A program made the position numbers and the translations under genes. Shown here one piece after another: positions 33,696 through 43,254 of a DNA stretch of 60,024 nucleotides. This stretch comes from an uncultured Butyricicoccus sp. (GTDB lineage: Bacteria; Bacillota; Clostridia; Oscillospirales; Butyricicoccaceae): assembly GCA_944376065.1 (NCBI GenBank), contig CALWBL010000017.1, positions 1 through 60,024 of the forward strand. Reading direction: 5' to 3'. The stretch's first letter is position 1; each line of letters starts with the position of its first letter. The notes under the pieces were generated by a model. That model did no database searches. It saw nothing but the letters and a program-made list of their open reading frames with translations, and was not told where the DNA came from.

Positions 33696-35849
33696 TTATT
33701 CCCCTGCTTGTTTTATAGACAGCGCAATTCTTTTTGTTTTTGAATCAACCGACATAACTTTAACATTTACAATATCACCAACAGTTAGAACCTCTGACGG
33801 GTGTTTTATAAATTTATCAGAAATTTCCGAAATATGCACTAATCCATCTTGATGCACACCAATATCTACAAATGCACCAAAATCTGTTACATTTCTTACA
33901 GTACCTACCATATCCATGCCACCTTTTAAATCTTCAAGATGAACAACATCACTTCTTAACACTGGTTGTGGCAGTGAGTCACGAGGGTCTCGACCCGGTT
34001 TTTGAAGCTCGGATACAATATCCATAAGTGTTGGTACACCTACACCGCATTTCTCAGCTATTTTGTTTTTACCAATGTTATCAATTCTATTATTAAGCTC
34101 TGAAATATTACCGTTTATAACATCATTTTCTGTATAACTACAGATTTTTAAAAGTTCTCTTGCAGCATCATACGATTCAGGGTGAACTGCTGTTCTGTCT
34201 AAAAGCTCTTTACCATCTGGCACTCTTAAAAAGCCAGCACATTGTTCATACGCTTTTGGACCTAACCCTTTTACCTTTAAAAGCTGTTTTCTGGTTTCAA
34301 AGCGTCCATTTTCTTCACGAAATGCAGTGATATTTTTTGAAACCGCTTTTGAAACGCCTGCAACTCGTACCAAGAGTGCTGGTGATGCCGTGTTTAAATC
34401 CACACCAACCGCACTTACACAATCTTCAACAACACCATCAAGTGTTTCTCCAAGCCTTGCTTGTGGCATATCATGCTGATATTGCCCTACACCGATTGCT
34501 TTAGGGTCAATTTTTACAAGCTCTGCAAGTGGGTCTTGCAAACGCCTAGCAATAGATACGGCTGACCTAAGTGATACATCATAATCTGGAAATTCTTCAG
34601 CACCCAACTTCGATGCAGAATAAACAGATGCCCCCGCCTCAGATACAACCATATACTGAATATTTCCACCATATTCTTTTAAAAAATCTGCAATAAACAT
34701 TTCTGATTCCTTTGAGGCTGTGCCGTTACCTATTGCAATACAACTAATGTTATGCTTTTTACAAAGTTTTTCAAGCTCTTTCTTAGACTCATCAATCTTT
34801 TTGTGTGGTGGAGTTGGATAAATTACACTTGTTTCCAAAACTTTGCCCGTTTCATCTACAACCGCCAGTTTACAACCTGTCCTATAAGCGGGGTCGAAAC
34901 CCAAAGTAACTTTTCCTCTAACTGGTGGCTGCATGAGCAGAGGTCTTAAATTCACAGCGAATGTATGAATTGCTTGTTCGTTTGCATTATCTGTTAAATC
35001 TGAACGAATTTCTCTTTCAAGTGATGGGAAAATAAGTCTATTGTAACTATCTTCACAAATCGCACGAAGTTCTGTTTGATATGGACTTTTGGGGTGAATT
35101 ATAGCCCTACGCATAATGACTTGTGCCTGCTCATTATCAACAATCAAACTAACTTTAAGTTTATCTTCCTTTTCGCCACGGTTTATTGCAAGTATTCTAT
35201 GGCTTTGCAAACGCTTGACTGGCTCAGAAAAATCATTATACATTTTATATGTACCGTCTTCTTCCTCACCTTTAGTTTGTATAACACCCGTTTTCCAAAT
35301 AAGTTCACGAAGTTTTGCTCTAAGTGTTGCATCTTCGCTCAACATTTCAGCTAAAATATCACCAGCACCATTTAAAGCGTCCTCAGCCGTATTTACTTCT
35401 TTTTCAACATTTATAAAATCTTTCGCAAGTTCTAAAGCGGGTTTTGCAGTGCCAAGTGTATCTTTTATAAGCTCTGCAAGTGGTTCCAAACCCTTTTCCC
35501 TTGCAATCATTGCACGAGTTCTGCGTTTTGGGCGATACGGTCTATAAATATCCTCTATCTCCGCAAGTGTTTGAGCATTATCTATTGCAAATTGTATTTC
35601 ATCTGTTAATTTTTCTTGTGCAGCAATAGCAGAAGATACTTCCTCTCTACGTTCTTGTAAATTTCTTAGATAGGCTAGACGGTCTGCAAGCTGCCTTATT
35701 GTTTGGTCATCCATTCCACCATGCATTTCTTTTCTATATCGTGCAATAAAAGGCACTGTATTGCCCTCATCTAAAAGTTTTATAACCTGTTCTACGGCAT
35801 TTTCTCGTTGTTTTAGCTCATCGGCTAAAATTTTAATGATAGACTGCAT
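33696..35849 (-). CDS. tex: Tex family RNA-binding transcription accessory protein
   Basis: Full-length Tex, 717 residues, a nucleic-acid-binding protein linked to transcription fidelity. Domains in order: an N-terminal helical region with NTVPFIARYRKEMHGGMDD, a YqgF-like nuclease fold (GFDPAYRTGCKLAVVD, about 318), a helix-hairpin-helix pair (NTASPALLVRVAGVS, LKVKGLGPKAYEQCAGFLR) and a C-terminal S1 domain (GTVRNVTDFGAFVDIGVHQD). Ribosome site CAGGAGG. Single gene. Identification is certain; its precise role here is not evident. Confidence 0.96.
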   Translation of the reverse strand: MQSIIKILADELKQRENAVEQVIKLLDEGNTVPFIARYRKEMHGGMDDQTIRQLADRLAYLRNLQERREEVSSAIAAQEKLTDEIQFAIDNAQTLAEIEDIYRPYRPKRRTRAMIAREKGLEPLAELIKDTLGTAKPALELAKDFINVEKEVNTAEDALNGAGDILAEMLSEDATLRAKLRELIWKTGVIQTKGEEEDGTYKMYNDFSEPVKRLQSHRILAINRGEKEDKLKVSLIVDNEQAQVIMRRAIIHPKSPYQTELRAICEDSYNRLIFPSLEREIRSDLTDNANEQAIHTFAVNLRPLLMQPPVRGKVTLGFDPAYRTGCKLAVVDETGKVLETSVIYPTPPHKKIDESKKELEKLCKKHNISCIAIGNGTASKESEMFIADFLKEYGGNIQYMVVSEAGASVYSASKLGAEEFPDYDVSLRSAVSIARRLQDPLAELVKIDPKAIGVGQYQHDMPQARLGETLDGVVEDCVSAVGVDLNTASPALLVRVAGVSKAVSKNITAFREENGRFETRKQLLKVKGLGPKAYEQCAGFLRVPDGKELLDRTAVHPESYDAARELLKICSYTENDVINGNISELNNRIDNIGKNKIAEKCGVGVPTLMDIVSELQKPGRDPRDSLPQPVLRSDVVHLEDLKGGMDMVGTVRNVTDFGAFVDIGVHQDGLVHISEISDKFIKHPSEVLTVGDIVNVKVMSVDSKTKRIALSIKQAGE

Positions 35850-36174
35850 GAGTATTTTTCCTCCTGTATGGCTCTTTCTATATTATATACTATTATATAA
35901 AAAGTGCATTGTCCATATTTTTATATTACTATATAGATGTTTAAAACTTATCTAAATTAAATCTTGATATTTTTTTATATTTTTTTCGACTAAAATAATA
36001 CTAATTCTACCAACCAGCTTGACAATAAGATGAATATATGGTATTTTATATGAAAAAATGTTAATAAATATAAAATATATACATATATGAAATAATAACT
36101 AATTATTTCATATCGCAAAAATCGTATCTGTTGATAAAAAATCATATCTTTTTAATAACATTCAATAAAATTTG
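35850..36174. other. Very AT-rich spacer before the ABC operon
   Basis: Roughly 325 bases at about 20% GC with no ORF or recognisable RNA motif. It must contain the tex promoter on the left strand and the promoter for the ABC operon, but I can place neither with confidence. Confidence 0.5.
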
Positions 36175-36222
36175 AAGACAGGTTTATAACCATTAATTAC
36201 AAGATAGTTATACACCTGTCTT
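36175..36222 (+). repeat. Long inverted repeat in the leader of the ABC operon
   Basis: AAGACAGGTTTATAAC (36175-36190) pairs with GTTATACACCTGTCTT (36207-36222) with one mismatch, around a 16-base loop, followed by AATTTTTAAATTT. It could be an attenuator, a terminator or an operator. It ends 27 bases before the first permease ATG. Confidence 0.7.
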
Positions 36223-36248
36223 AATTTTTAAATTTAGGGAAATTTTTT

Positions 36249-37031
36249 ATGAGAAAAATATATAACACTTTAAAAATGGACATATCTAGAGCAATACTAA
36301 CATTCAGATTTATATGTATTTGTCTTATAGTGACAATATTTTTATTTATTGGCTCTTTTTCAGAATTTAAATTTGCTAAAGATGTACTATATCTATACAA
36401 ATACAGCATGGAGATAAGTGGTCTTGGTTTTTTAACTCCACTTTTAAGTTCTTTGCCATATTCTAGTGGTTTTTTAGATGATTATGAAAATAAATATTTT
36501 AGAAATATATTAATTCGTTCATCAATTAAAGATTACACCTGGTCCAAGATAATAACATGCAGCTTATCTGGTGGATTATCACTTTTAATAGGAATTGGTA
36601 GCTTCCTTTTAATTTTAAGTTTTAAATATCCATTAGTATCTCAAGATTCCCAAAATTACAAATATTTTGCTGAGAAGACAGTTGGGGGAACATTTTTAAC
36701 AGGTGACAATCCAGAAATTTATTTTTTAATATGCCTTTTTCTCATATTTCTTTCTGGTGTTTTCTGGTCTAGTGTTGCTCTGGCTATTTCATCAGTAATT
36801 ACAAATAGGTTTGTAACATATTCTATTCCGTTTGTTTTATCTTACTTCTCAAATGTAATATTAAAAATTATATCACCGTCATTACAATTAAATAGAATTG
36901 CTGATGGGCTTGTTATTATAAAAAATACTTTTTGTAGTTTGATATATGCATTATGTATGTATCTTATTTTAACTTTTATAGTTTCCTCCGTTACAAAAGC
37001 AAATATTATCAGGAGGTTAAAGAATGATTAA
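36249..37031 (+). CDS. ABC transporter permease 1 (ABC-2 like)
   Basis: Membrane protein of 260 residues with about six hydrophobic segments; the cytosolic start MRKIYNTLKMDISRAI leads into TM1 (about 20-38). An extracytoplasmic loop with LPYSSGFLDDYENKYFRNIL resembles ABC-2-type permeases, in which an Asp-Glu-Tyr region contacts the lipid surface. Substrate unknown. GGGA lies eight bases before ATG. It is followed, with an eight-base overlap, by a second permease. Codon use is very AT-rich compared with flanking genes. Confidence 0.75.
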   Translation: MRKIYNTLKMDISRAILTFRFICICLIVTIFLFIGSFSEFKFAKDVLYLYKYSMEISGLGFLTPLLSSLPYSSGFLDDYENKYFRNILIRSSIKDYTWSKIITCSLSGGLSLLIGIGSFLLILSFKYPLVSQDSQNYKYFAEKTVGGTFLTGDNPEIYFLICLFLIFLSGVFWSSVALAISSVITNRFVTYSIPFVLSYFSNVILKIISPSLQLNRIADGLVIIKNTFCSLIYALCMYLILTFIVSSVTKANIIRRLKND

Positions 37032-37872
37032 ACCAATTTCAATATGTCTTTTAAATATAAGAAAATGGGCTACAAATCCAAGAATTTATGTGATAATAAG
37101 CCTGTTATTTACTATTATATATCACTTTGTAACACCCTTAATAACTATATGCTATAATACTGGTTACAGAGTTACACCTTGGATTTTTCCATTTTTGATA
37201 GACAATGTTGCATTTCAAATTCTTATTATGTTGGGTATTATATTGCTTTTTTGTGATGCACCATTTGAAAATCAGATGCAGGCGTATTTTTTAATTCGTT
37301 GTAATCGTGTTCAATGGGCAATAGGACAAATAATGTATATTTTTATATCATCTTTGTTTTATTTACTCATAGTTAATATTTTTATTATGATTGTTTTAAT
37401 GCAGGTTATATATATTTCTCCAGAATGGGGAAAAGTTCTTTCAACAATGGCTCAGACAAATTTATCATATATGGTAAGAGTATTTCACGTATCAAGCAAA
37501 ATAATTTCTAGTTATACACCGCTTGGAGCTTTTTTTATATCTTTTTTTCTTGAATGGTGTTGCTGTATTTTTATAGGTCTGGTTATTTATATATTTAATT
37601 CTATATTTAACCGCTTTATTGGAATTATAATTGCATCAAGTATGGTTCTATTTGATATATTGATTTACGCTGGGCTACGTTCATTTACATATCATTTTTC
37701 TCCAATATCTTTACCAAAGTTATCTATTTTAGATACAAAAGGTTTATCTGATTATCCAACATTAGAATATGCTTTAGTAATTTTGCCAATAGCTATTATA
37801 ATTTTATCTATTATAGCAGTTATTGTTACTAAAAAGAAAAAAGTGCTAATATCAACTAATAATCTGACGTAA
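37024..37872 (+). CDS. ABC transporter permease 2
   Basis: Membrane protein of 282 residues with about six TM segments, starting with a short cytosolic tail ICLLNIRKWATNPRIYVIIS, a pattern common to ABC-2 permeases. No specific substrate motif is recognisable. Its ATG overlaps the end of permease 1 and is preceded by AGGAGG inside that gene, so the two are translationally coupled and probably form a heterodimer. Confidence 0.75.
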   Translation: MIKPISICLLNIRKWATNPRIYVIISLLFTIIYHFVTPLITICYNTGYRVTPWIFPFLIDNVAFQILIMLGIILLFCDAPFENQMQAYFLIRCNRVQWAIGQIMYIFISSLFYLLIVNIFIMIVLMQVIYISPEWGKVLSTMAQTNLSYMVRVFHVSSKIISSYTPLGAFFISFFLEWCCCIFIGLVIYIFNSIFNRFIGIIIASSMVLFDILIYAGLRSFTYHFSPISLPKLSILDTKGLSDYPTLEYALVILPIAIIILSIIAVIVTKKKKVLISTNNLT

Positions 37873-37883
37873 AGGACTATCTT

Positions 37884-38528
37884 ATGAAACAATATGCGAT
37901 TGAAATTTCAAATGCACAAAAGGTTTTCGGACAATATACAGTGTTAAAAGATATAAATGTTCAGTTTGAACAGGGTAAAATTCACGGTTTAATTGGTCGA
38001 AATGGGTCTGGAAAGACAGTTTTATTAAAAGCAATATGTGGTTTTATATCTCTTACAAAAGGAATAGTTACAGTAAATAATAAAATAATAGGAAAAGATA
38101 TAGATATTCCATCTGATATGGGCATTATTATTGAAAGTCCAGGTTTTTTAACAAACTATTCAGGGTATAAAAATTTGCAATTTCTCGCAAGTATGCGAAA
38201 AATAATAGGAAAGGAGGAAATTAAGCAAATCCTTAAAGAAGTAGGATTAAACCCAAATGATAGAAAATGGGTTGGAAAATATTCACTTGGAATGAAACAA
38301 AGGTTAGCAATCGCGCAAGCAATAATGGAAAATCCTAAAATATTGTTGCTTGATGAACCAATGAATGGATTGGATAATGAAGCAGTTGAATATTTTAGAA
38401 AACTATTTTTAAAATTGCGTGATAATGGGGCTACTATAATATTAGCAAGTCATAATTTAGACGATATTGACTGTCTTTGTGATACTGTATATAAAATGGA
38501 AGATGGACAATTAACACAAATAAAGTAA
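37884..38528 (+). CDS. ABC transporter ATP-binding protein
   Basis: Cytosolic ATPase of 214 residues. Walker A GRNGSGKT (37-44), Q-loop region, signature YSLGMKQRLAIAQAIM (about 134-149), Walker B ILLLDEPMNGLD and the switch His in LASHNLDD are all intact. It is short and lacks a C-terminal extension, as in ABC-2 exporters of the bacitracin/lantibiotic-immunity sort. It lies 11 bases after permease 2. Export of a peptide, lipid or antibiotic is likely from the family, but the cargo is unknown. Confidence 0.93.
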   Translation: MKQYAIEISNAQKVFGQYTVLKDINVQFEQGKIHGLIGRNGSGKTVLLKAICGFISLTKGIVTVNNKIIGKDIDIPSDMGIIIESPGFLTNYSGYKNLQFLASMRKIIGKEEIKQILKEVGLNPNDRKWVGKYSLGMKQRLAIAQAIMENPKILLLDEPMNGLDNEAVEYFRKLFLKLRDNGATIILASHNLDDIDCLCDTVYKMEDGQLTQIK

Positions 38529-38546
38529 ATGGAGATGAAATAAACG

Positions 38547-39707
38547 ATGTATATTAAAAATACGTGTATTTTTTTATTGGCATTTACATGTCTTACATTA
38601 AGTGCATGTAGTGAAAATCTATATGAGTCCGAGCAAAATAAATCAACAAATAACACCGATAATACATCAATATCAGATTACAGTGCAACAGAAAATGGCT
38701 ACATAAGCATTGGCGATAATGTAGTTTTGGAGAAAGATGTAAGTTCAATTCAGGTGGAAAATAAAGACTTTGAGATTGTACCAGTAAAACTAAAAAAATT
38801 CGATTTTGATAAGTTTGGTTCAACGCTGTTTAATAATTCGACTCCAATAGTTAATAATGAATATGATTTCACTACGTATACATATGAAGATAAAACTTTG
38901 ATTATATATGAAGGTAGTATAAAATATCAAACAAGTTTAAGCAATTATATAAATGAAATTGTAGTTGCGGATGATGTGCCATCTAAGAATATAGACAATT
39001 TTACACAAGATTCACTAGAATTTATGACAAAAGACCAAGCTATTGATAAAGCAATTGAATTTTTAGACAAATTAGATATTTCATATTTAAAAGAACCTAA
39101 AGTGTACGCTTTAGATGTAAATACTTTAATAAACGAACAGGATTTATATCAAAAAGAAATTGAACAAGATGATTGGCTTCAAGAAATGCAAGAGAGAGGA
39201 AAAATCAAACTTAAAGATGAATGGAACGCAAGTGATGAATGTTATTATTTATCTTTTGATGCATGCTTAGAAAACACAAAAATTTACTCAAATTCATACA
39301 CAATACAACAATCTGACGGATTCCAAGTAGATGGAAGTAAGATTGAAATTATGATATCAGAAGATGGTATTATATATTGTAACATTGGCGACATTTATGA
39401 AAAAAGTAATTCCGAAACAAAACAAGCTAAAATAATTTCCTTAGATGAAATGTTAAGTGCGGTATCTGAAAAATACAGTCAAATTATATTAGAAAATCCT
39501 CTTATGATAAAAGATGTAAGTTTGCAATATTGTGTAGTCCCAACCAAAATAGATAGGGACCGCTCTGGAGCAATCATAAATCAAGAATTTGAGATGGTTC
39601 CAGCATGGATATTAAATGCTAAAGAAGTAGTAAATGCAAGAAATGAGATTATGGAATCAAATGTAAATATCATAATTAACGCGCAAACAGGGGAATTTAT
39701 AGCATAG
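38547..39707 (+). CDS. Lipoprotein linked to the ABC transporter
   Basis: Surface lipoprotein of 386 residues with a signal peptide and lipobox LTLSAC (Cys about 21), then a Ser/Thr/Asn-rich linker (about 25-55). The rest is acidic and shows no family I can name. A segment SLEFMTKDQAIDKAIEFLDK and the C-terminal VPAWILNAKEVV ... NVNIIINAQTGEFIA look like YycH/YycI- or PepSY-type folds, in which a C-terminal strand reads INAQTGE. It ends the ABC operon, 18 bases after the ATPase gene. It may sense or deliver the transported substrate. Confidence 0.75.
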   Translation: MYIKNTCIFLLAFTCLTLSACSENLYESEQNKSTNNTDNTSISDYSATENGYISIGDNVVLEKDVSSIQVENKDFEIVPVKLKKFDFDKFGSTLFNNSTPIVNNEYDFTTYTYEDKTLIIYEGSIKYQTSLSNYINEIVVADDVPSKNIDNFTQDSLEFMTKDQAIDKAIEFLDKLDISYLKEPKVYALDVNTLINEQDLYQKEIEQDDWLQEMQERGKIKLKDEWNASDECYYLSFDACLENTKIYSNSYTIQQSDGFQVDGSKIEIMISEDGIIYCNIGDIYEKSNSETKQAKIISLDEMLSAVSEKYSQIILENPLMIKDVSLQYCVVPTKIDRDRSGAIINQEFEMVPAWILNAKEVVNARNEIMESNVNIIINAQTGEFIA

Positions 39708-39825
39708 TTTTGTAAAACATAGTAATTATAATTAGCTTATTGTGTTAGTTTAACTGTTTGATTTTCATTCATAAATGCAGTAAACTTAAACTTAAGATTT
39801 TATAGTATAAAGGAGTCTTATTTTT

Positions 39826-41271
39826 ATGGATTACAAAATTAAAGGCTATCAACCTGAAAATCTATTTCATTTTTTTGAGGATGTATGTGCTATTCCGCAT
39901 GGTTCTGGCAATGAAAAAGCTATAAGCGATTTTCTAGTGGAATTTGCAAAAAAGCGTAATCTTTGGGTTTATCAAGATAATGCATTAAATGTTGTTATCA
40001 AAAAGCCTGCATCTAATGGCTACGAAAGCGCACCAACTGTTATGCTGCAAGGTCATATGGATATGGTTTGCGAAAAACTGGCCGATTGTAAACATGATTT
40101 TGAAAAAGATGGTCTTGATTTAATAGTGGAAAATGGCATCGTTCGTGCAAACGGAACTACTTTGGGTGCTGATAATGGTGTTGCTGTTGCTCTTATGATG
40201 ACAATACTTGATGATAACAGCGTTAAACACCCTGCTCTTGAGTGTGTATTTACAACTGAAGAAGAAATTGGACTAAACGGTGCTAATTCACTTGATAAAT
40301 CTATTCTTGATGCTAAAATTATGATTAACATGGACTCAGAAGAAGAAGGAGTTGGCACTGTAAGCTGTTCTGGTGGAATGCGTTATGCAATGCTGAAAAG
40401 TTCTCAACGGGAAGAAAATACAGGTTTTGTGCTTGACATTGCTATTGATGGTCTTTTAGGCGGCCATTCTGGAATGGACATAGATAAAGAGCGTGTGAAT
40501 GCTGTTAAGCTGATGGGCAGAGTTGTGAACAATATTGCAAAACAGTATAATGTAAAACTAATCTCTTTTTCTGGAGGCAATAAGGATAATGCAATCCCAC
40601 GTGAATGTAATGCAAAAATTCTGTTTATCAAAGAAAACGAATTGAAAAAGGCTCATGAAACTTTAAAAACAATCCAAAATGAGCTTAATAATGAAATCCA
40701 CCCAACAGAGCCTAATTTTGTACTAAATTTTGCATTTTACAATGAAAAACAAACTGTGAAAACCCTATGTGATAATAATTTTATAAACGCTATTTGTCTA
40801 GCTCCAAATGGTGTAAGACATAAGAACCCTAAACAGGGCAATTTTGTTGTTTCTTCATTAAATCTTGGTGTTGCTGACACCGAACGTGAGCCAATGTGTA
40901 TTGTTTTCGCTCCTCGTAGCTCGGTTAACTCTCTACAAGAAGATACTGTTCAAACGCTTGATATACTAGCCGATACATTTGGTTTTAACACAAACATAAC
41001 TGGAAGATATCCAGGTTGGGAATTTTCAGAAGTTTCCCCTATTCGTGATGCTTTTTGCAGAAGTTATGAAAAGCTGTTCAATGCTCCAATGAAAATTGAA
41101 GCTATTCATGCTGGTCTTGAATGTGGTTTATTTTGTGATGCAATTAAATCACTTGATGCTATCGCTGTTGGTCCCACTCTCTGCGATGTTCACACACCAG
41201 ACGAGCATTTAATGCTTGATTCTCTTGAAAGATTTTACAAGCTGCTTACTGATGTGCTTTCTAACTTATAA
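39826..41271 (+). CDS. pepD: Aminoacyl-histidine dipeptidase (M20C)
   Basis: Cytosolic di-zinc dipeptidase of 481 residues that cleaves Xaa-His and other dipeptides. The catalytic order is MLQGHMDMVCEK (about 76), TLGADNGVAVALMM (Asp about 115), TTEEEIGLNGA (catalytic Glu pair) and MDSEEEGVGTVSCSGG. The lid domain has GLLGGHSGMDIDKERVNA and the C-terminus AIHAGLECGLF and DVHTPDEHL. Ribosome site AAGGAG. Single gene with a terminator. Together with the M42 operon it points to growth on peptides. Confidence 0.95.
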   Translation: MDYKIKGYQPENLFHFFEDVCAIPHGSGNEKAISDFLVEFAKKRNLWVYQDNALNVVIKKPASNGYESAPTVMLQGHMDMVCEKLADCKHDFEKDGLDLIVENGIVRANGTTLGADNGVAVALMMTILDDNSVKHPALECVFTTEEEIGLNGANSLDKSILDAKIMINMDSEEEGVGTVSCSGGMRYAMLKSSQREENTGFVLDIAIDGLLGGHSGMDIDKERVNAVKLMGRVVNNIAKQYNVKLISFSGGNKDNAIPRECNAKILFIKENELKKAHETLKTIQNELNNEIHPTEPNFVLNFAFYNEKQTVKTLCDNNFINAICLAPNGVRHKNPKQGNFVVSSLNLGVADTEREPMCIVFAPRSSVNSLQEDTVQTLDILADTFGFNTNITGRYPGWEFSEVSPIRDAFCRSYEKLFNAPMKIEAIHAGLECGLFCDAIKSLDAIAVGPTLCDVHTPDEHLMLDSLERFYKLLTDVLSNL

Positions 41272-41278
41272 ATAAAAC

Positions 41279-41331
41279 AAACCGTATGACCTATTTAGAA
41301 AACAAATTCTAATAAAATCATACGGTTTTTT
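41279..41331 (+). terminator. Terminator shared by pepD and the DUF1540 gene
   Basis: Outer stem AAACCGTATGA/TCATACGGTTT with an inner TTAGAA/TTCTAA stem, followed by TTTTCTC; convergent genes. Confidence 0.8.
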
Positions 41332-41358
41332 CTCATTTAATCTGAGCTATAAAGTTTC

Positions 41359-41511
41359 TTATCTTAAACTAAAAGAATTACAGTCTACACACTGACACTG
41401 TGTTGGGTTTGCCTCATGTGTTCCGATAGACACGGTGTTTAATGAACAATAACCGCTTGCACAATGGTTTGCACACTGACTTACACTACAACGAATAGAC
41501 TTGTTTTCCAT
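41359..41511 (-). CDS. DUF1540 cysteine-rich small protein
   Basis: Protein of 50 residues with seven cysteines: IRCSVSQCANHCASGYCSL and QCQCVDCNSF, a pattern of the DUF1540 family, probably binding metal. Function unknown; often seen in spore formers. ATG 41511 has the ribosome site AAAGGAGG; the open frame runs 20 codons further upstream without one. It is divergent from the rubrerythrin gene, sharing a 180-base control region. Confidence 0.88.
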   Translation of the reverse strand: MENKSIRCSVSQCANHCASGYCSLNTVSIGTHEANPTQCQCVDCNSFSLR

Positions 41512-41612
41512 AATAAAAACCTCCTTTGTGATTATGTATTTATAATTCCCTATTTTTAATTTTATATTCATTTTATATTTTTCTTTTATTTTACATATAA
41601 TAGATTTTGTAC

Positions 41613-41641
41613 TTGACTTGATTATATAAAAGGTGTATTAT
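41613..41641 (+). promoter_or_regulatory. Promoter of rubrerythrin 1
   Basis: TTGACT, a 17-base spacer ending AAAAGGTG, TATTAT. The spacer end and the -10 are nearly identical to the rubrerythrin 2 promoter. Confidence 0.8.
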
Positions 41642-41648
41642 ACAAATA

Positions 41649-41665
41649 AGAATTATTATCATTCT
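41649..41665. promoter_or_regulatory. PerR/Fur-like palindrome at rubrerythrin 1
   Basis: AGAATTATTATCATTCT, inverted at 7 of 8 positions, sits at the transcription start. Its AATTATTAT core recurs at rubrerythrin 2. Resemblance to PerR boxes is suggestive only. Confidence 0.5.
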
Positions 41666-41692
41666 AATTTATAAATCCGGGAGGAATTTATC

Positions 41693-42235
41693 ATGGCTCA
41701 ATTAAAAGGCTCTAAAACCGAAGCAAATCTACTCGCTGCTTTCGCAGGTGAATCCCAGGCGCGTAATAAATACACTTATTATGCATCTAAAGCAAAGAAA
41801 GATGGCTATGTGCAAATTGCCTCTATCTTTGAAGAAACAGCAAAAAATGAACAAGAACACGCTAAAATCTGGTTTAAACTACTGCATGATGGTCAAATTC
41901 CATCTACCATTGACAATCTAAAGGACGCTGCCGCTGGTGAAAACTACGAGTGGACTGATATGTATGCTACTTTTGCCAAGCAGGCTCGTGAAGAAGGTTT
42001 CGACCATATTGCTTTTCTATTCGATGAAGTTGGAAAGATTGAAAAAGAACACGAAGAACGCTATCGTAAGTTGCTTGCAAATATCGAAGGCGGTCTTGTA
42101 TTCTCAAGAGATGGCGATATGATTTGGCAATGCTCTAACTGTGGTCACATTCATGTAGGTCAGAAAGCACCTGAAGTTTGTCCTGTTTGTGCTCATCCAC
42201 AATCATACTTCCAGATTAAAGCCGAAAATTACTAA
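41693..42235 (+). CDS. rbr: Rubrerythrin 1
   Basis: Cytosolic peroxide-scavenging iron protein of 180 residues. The di-iron four-helix bundle (1-140) has the ligand helices [33 protein letters not shown] and [13 protein letters not shown]-terminal rubredoxin-like Fe(Cys)4 site has CSNCGHIH and CPVCAHP. It reduces H2O2 with electrons from NADH via rubredoxin or flavoproteins. Ribosome site GGGAGG. Single gene with its own promoter, a putative peroxide-type operator and a terminator. Confidence 0.96.
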   Translation: MAQLKGSKTEANLLAAFAGESQARNKYTYYASKAKKDGYVQIASIFEETAKNEQEHAKIWFKLLHDGQIPSTIDNLKDAAAGENYEWTDMYATFAKQAREEGFDHIAFLFDEVGKIEKEHEERYRKLLANIEGGLVFSRDGDMIWQCSNCGHIHVGQKAPEVCPVCAHPQSYFQIKAENY

Positions 42236-42245
42236 TAAAACTTAT

Positions 42246-42281
42246 AAAACCACTTGATTTTTACAAGTCAAGTGGTTTTTT
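42246..42281 (+). terminator. Terminator of rubrerythrin 1
   Basis: Stem AAAACCACTTGA/TCAAGTGGTTTT with a 10-base loop, followed by TTATG. Confidence 0.85.
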
Positions 42282-42351
42282 ATGTCTTGTCACAAACTGC
42301 TATTTTGTTTATAATAAAAAAAGATAAAAAATAAATTTAGCAGGTGACAAA

Positions 42352-43212
42352 ATGGCAAAATACAAAATCTTAGCACTTGACCTTGATGGTACATTACTTA
42401 ATTCACAAAGTATGCTCCCTGAGGAAAATAAAACCGCTGTACGTCGCGCTCAACAAGCTGGTGTTCAAATTGTATTGTGCACAGGCAGAAATCCTATTGA
42501 GGCTAAAATGTTTTCTGATAAACTTTTAGCTCCGGCCGATTGGCTTATAACATCAAATGGCGCTTATATTTGTCGTCCGGATTTGAGTGATAATATATTT
42601 GCTCAATATCTATCCAGCGATGATTGCAGGATACTTTTAGATATCTGTAAAGAATATGGAACAGATCCTTGCCTTTATAATGATGTTCATTTATTTTATG
42701 GCAATGCATTTAAACGCTTTTTCAGAGAAATGAATATCCGCAGAAATATGAATCCAGATACCAAGAGACCTCATTCTTCTTTTATTGCAACCGATGAAGA
42801 ATGGGAAAATCTCTTAGCTACTGCTGATAGGCCTTTTATTAAATCCATTTTATATCATGAAAAACCAAATTTAGTCGATGAGATTATCAAAAATTTAGAT
42901 TCAACTGGACGCTTTGAACTCGCCCCTTCTGTTTTGTTTGGCGGACTTATGAAAAATGTTGAAGTAAACTGCAAGGGTGTAAATAAAGGCAATGGTCTAA
43001 AAAAACTAGCAGAATATCTTGACCTTAGTATGGACGATGTTATGGCTATCGGCGATAGTGATAACGATGTAGCTATGCTTGAGATGAGCGGTTTAAGCAT
43101 TGCAATGGGAAATGCTGAAAACCACATAAAGCAAATCGCTGACGAATGTACACTTACAAACGTAGAATTTGGCGTTGCTCATTCCATTTCAAAACATATT
43201 TTAAATGATTAA
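42352..43212 (+). CDS. Cof-type HAD-IIB phosphatase
   Basis: Cytosolic phosphatase of 286 residues. HAD motif I is LDLDGTLLN (nucleophile Asp about 9), motif II LCTGRN, motif III the Lys in NCKGVNKGNGLK and motif IV IGDSDNDVAMLEM. The large C2 cap (about 85-190) marks the Cof/YbiV group acting on sugar phosphates or cofactors; substrate unknown. An AGGTG ribosome site precedes ATG. Single gene, converging on the diguanylate cyclase gene. Confidence 0.94.
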   Translation: MAKYKILALDLDGTLLNSQSMLPEENKTAVRRAQQAGVQIVLCTGRNPIEAKMFSDKLLAPADWLITSNGAYICRPDLSDNIFAQYLSSDDCRILLDICKEYGTDPCLYNDVHLFYGNAFKRFFREMNIRRNMNPDTKRPHSSFIATDEEWENLLATADRPFIKSILYHEKPNLVDEIIKNLDSTGRFELAPSVLFGGLMKNVEVNCKGVNKGNGLKKLAEYLDLSMDDVMAIGDSDNDVAMLEMSGLSIAMGNAENHIKQIADECTLTNVEFGVAHSISKHILND

Positions 43213-43217
43213 AAAAT

Positions 43218-43243
43218 AACCACCGATATAAAAATCGGTGGTT
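43218..43243 (+). terminator. Terminator shared by the HAD and GGDEF genes
   Basis: Stem AACCACCGAT/ATCGGTGGTT with a 6-base loop, followed by TTGTTATTTC; convergent genes. Confidence 0.8.
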
Positions 43244-43254
43244 TTGTTATTTCA

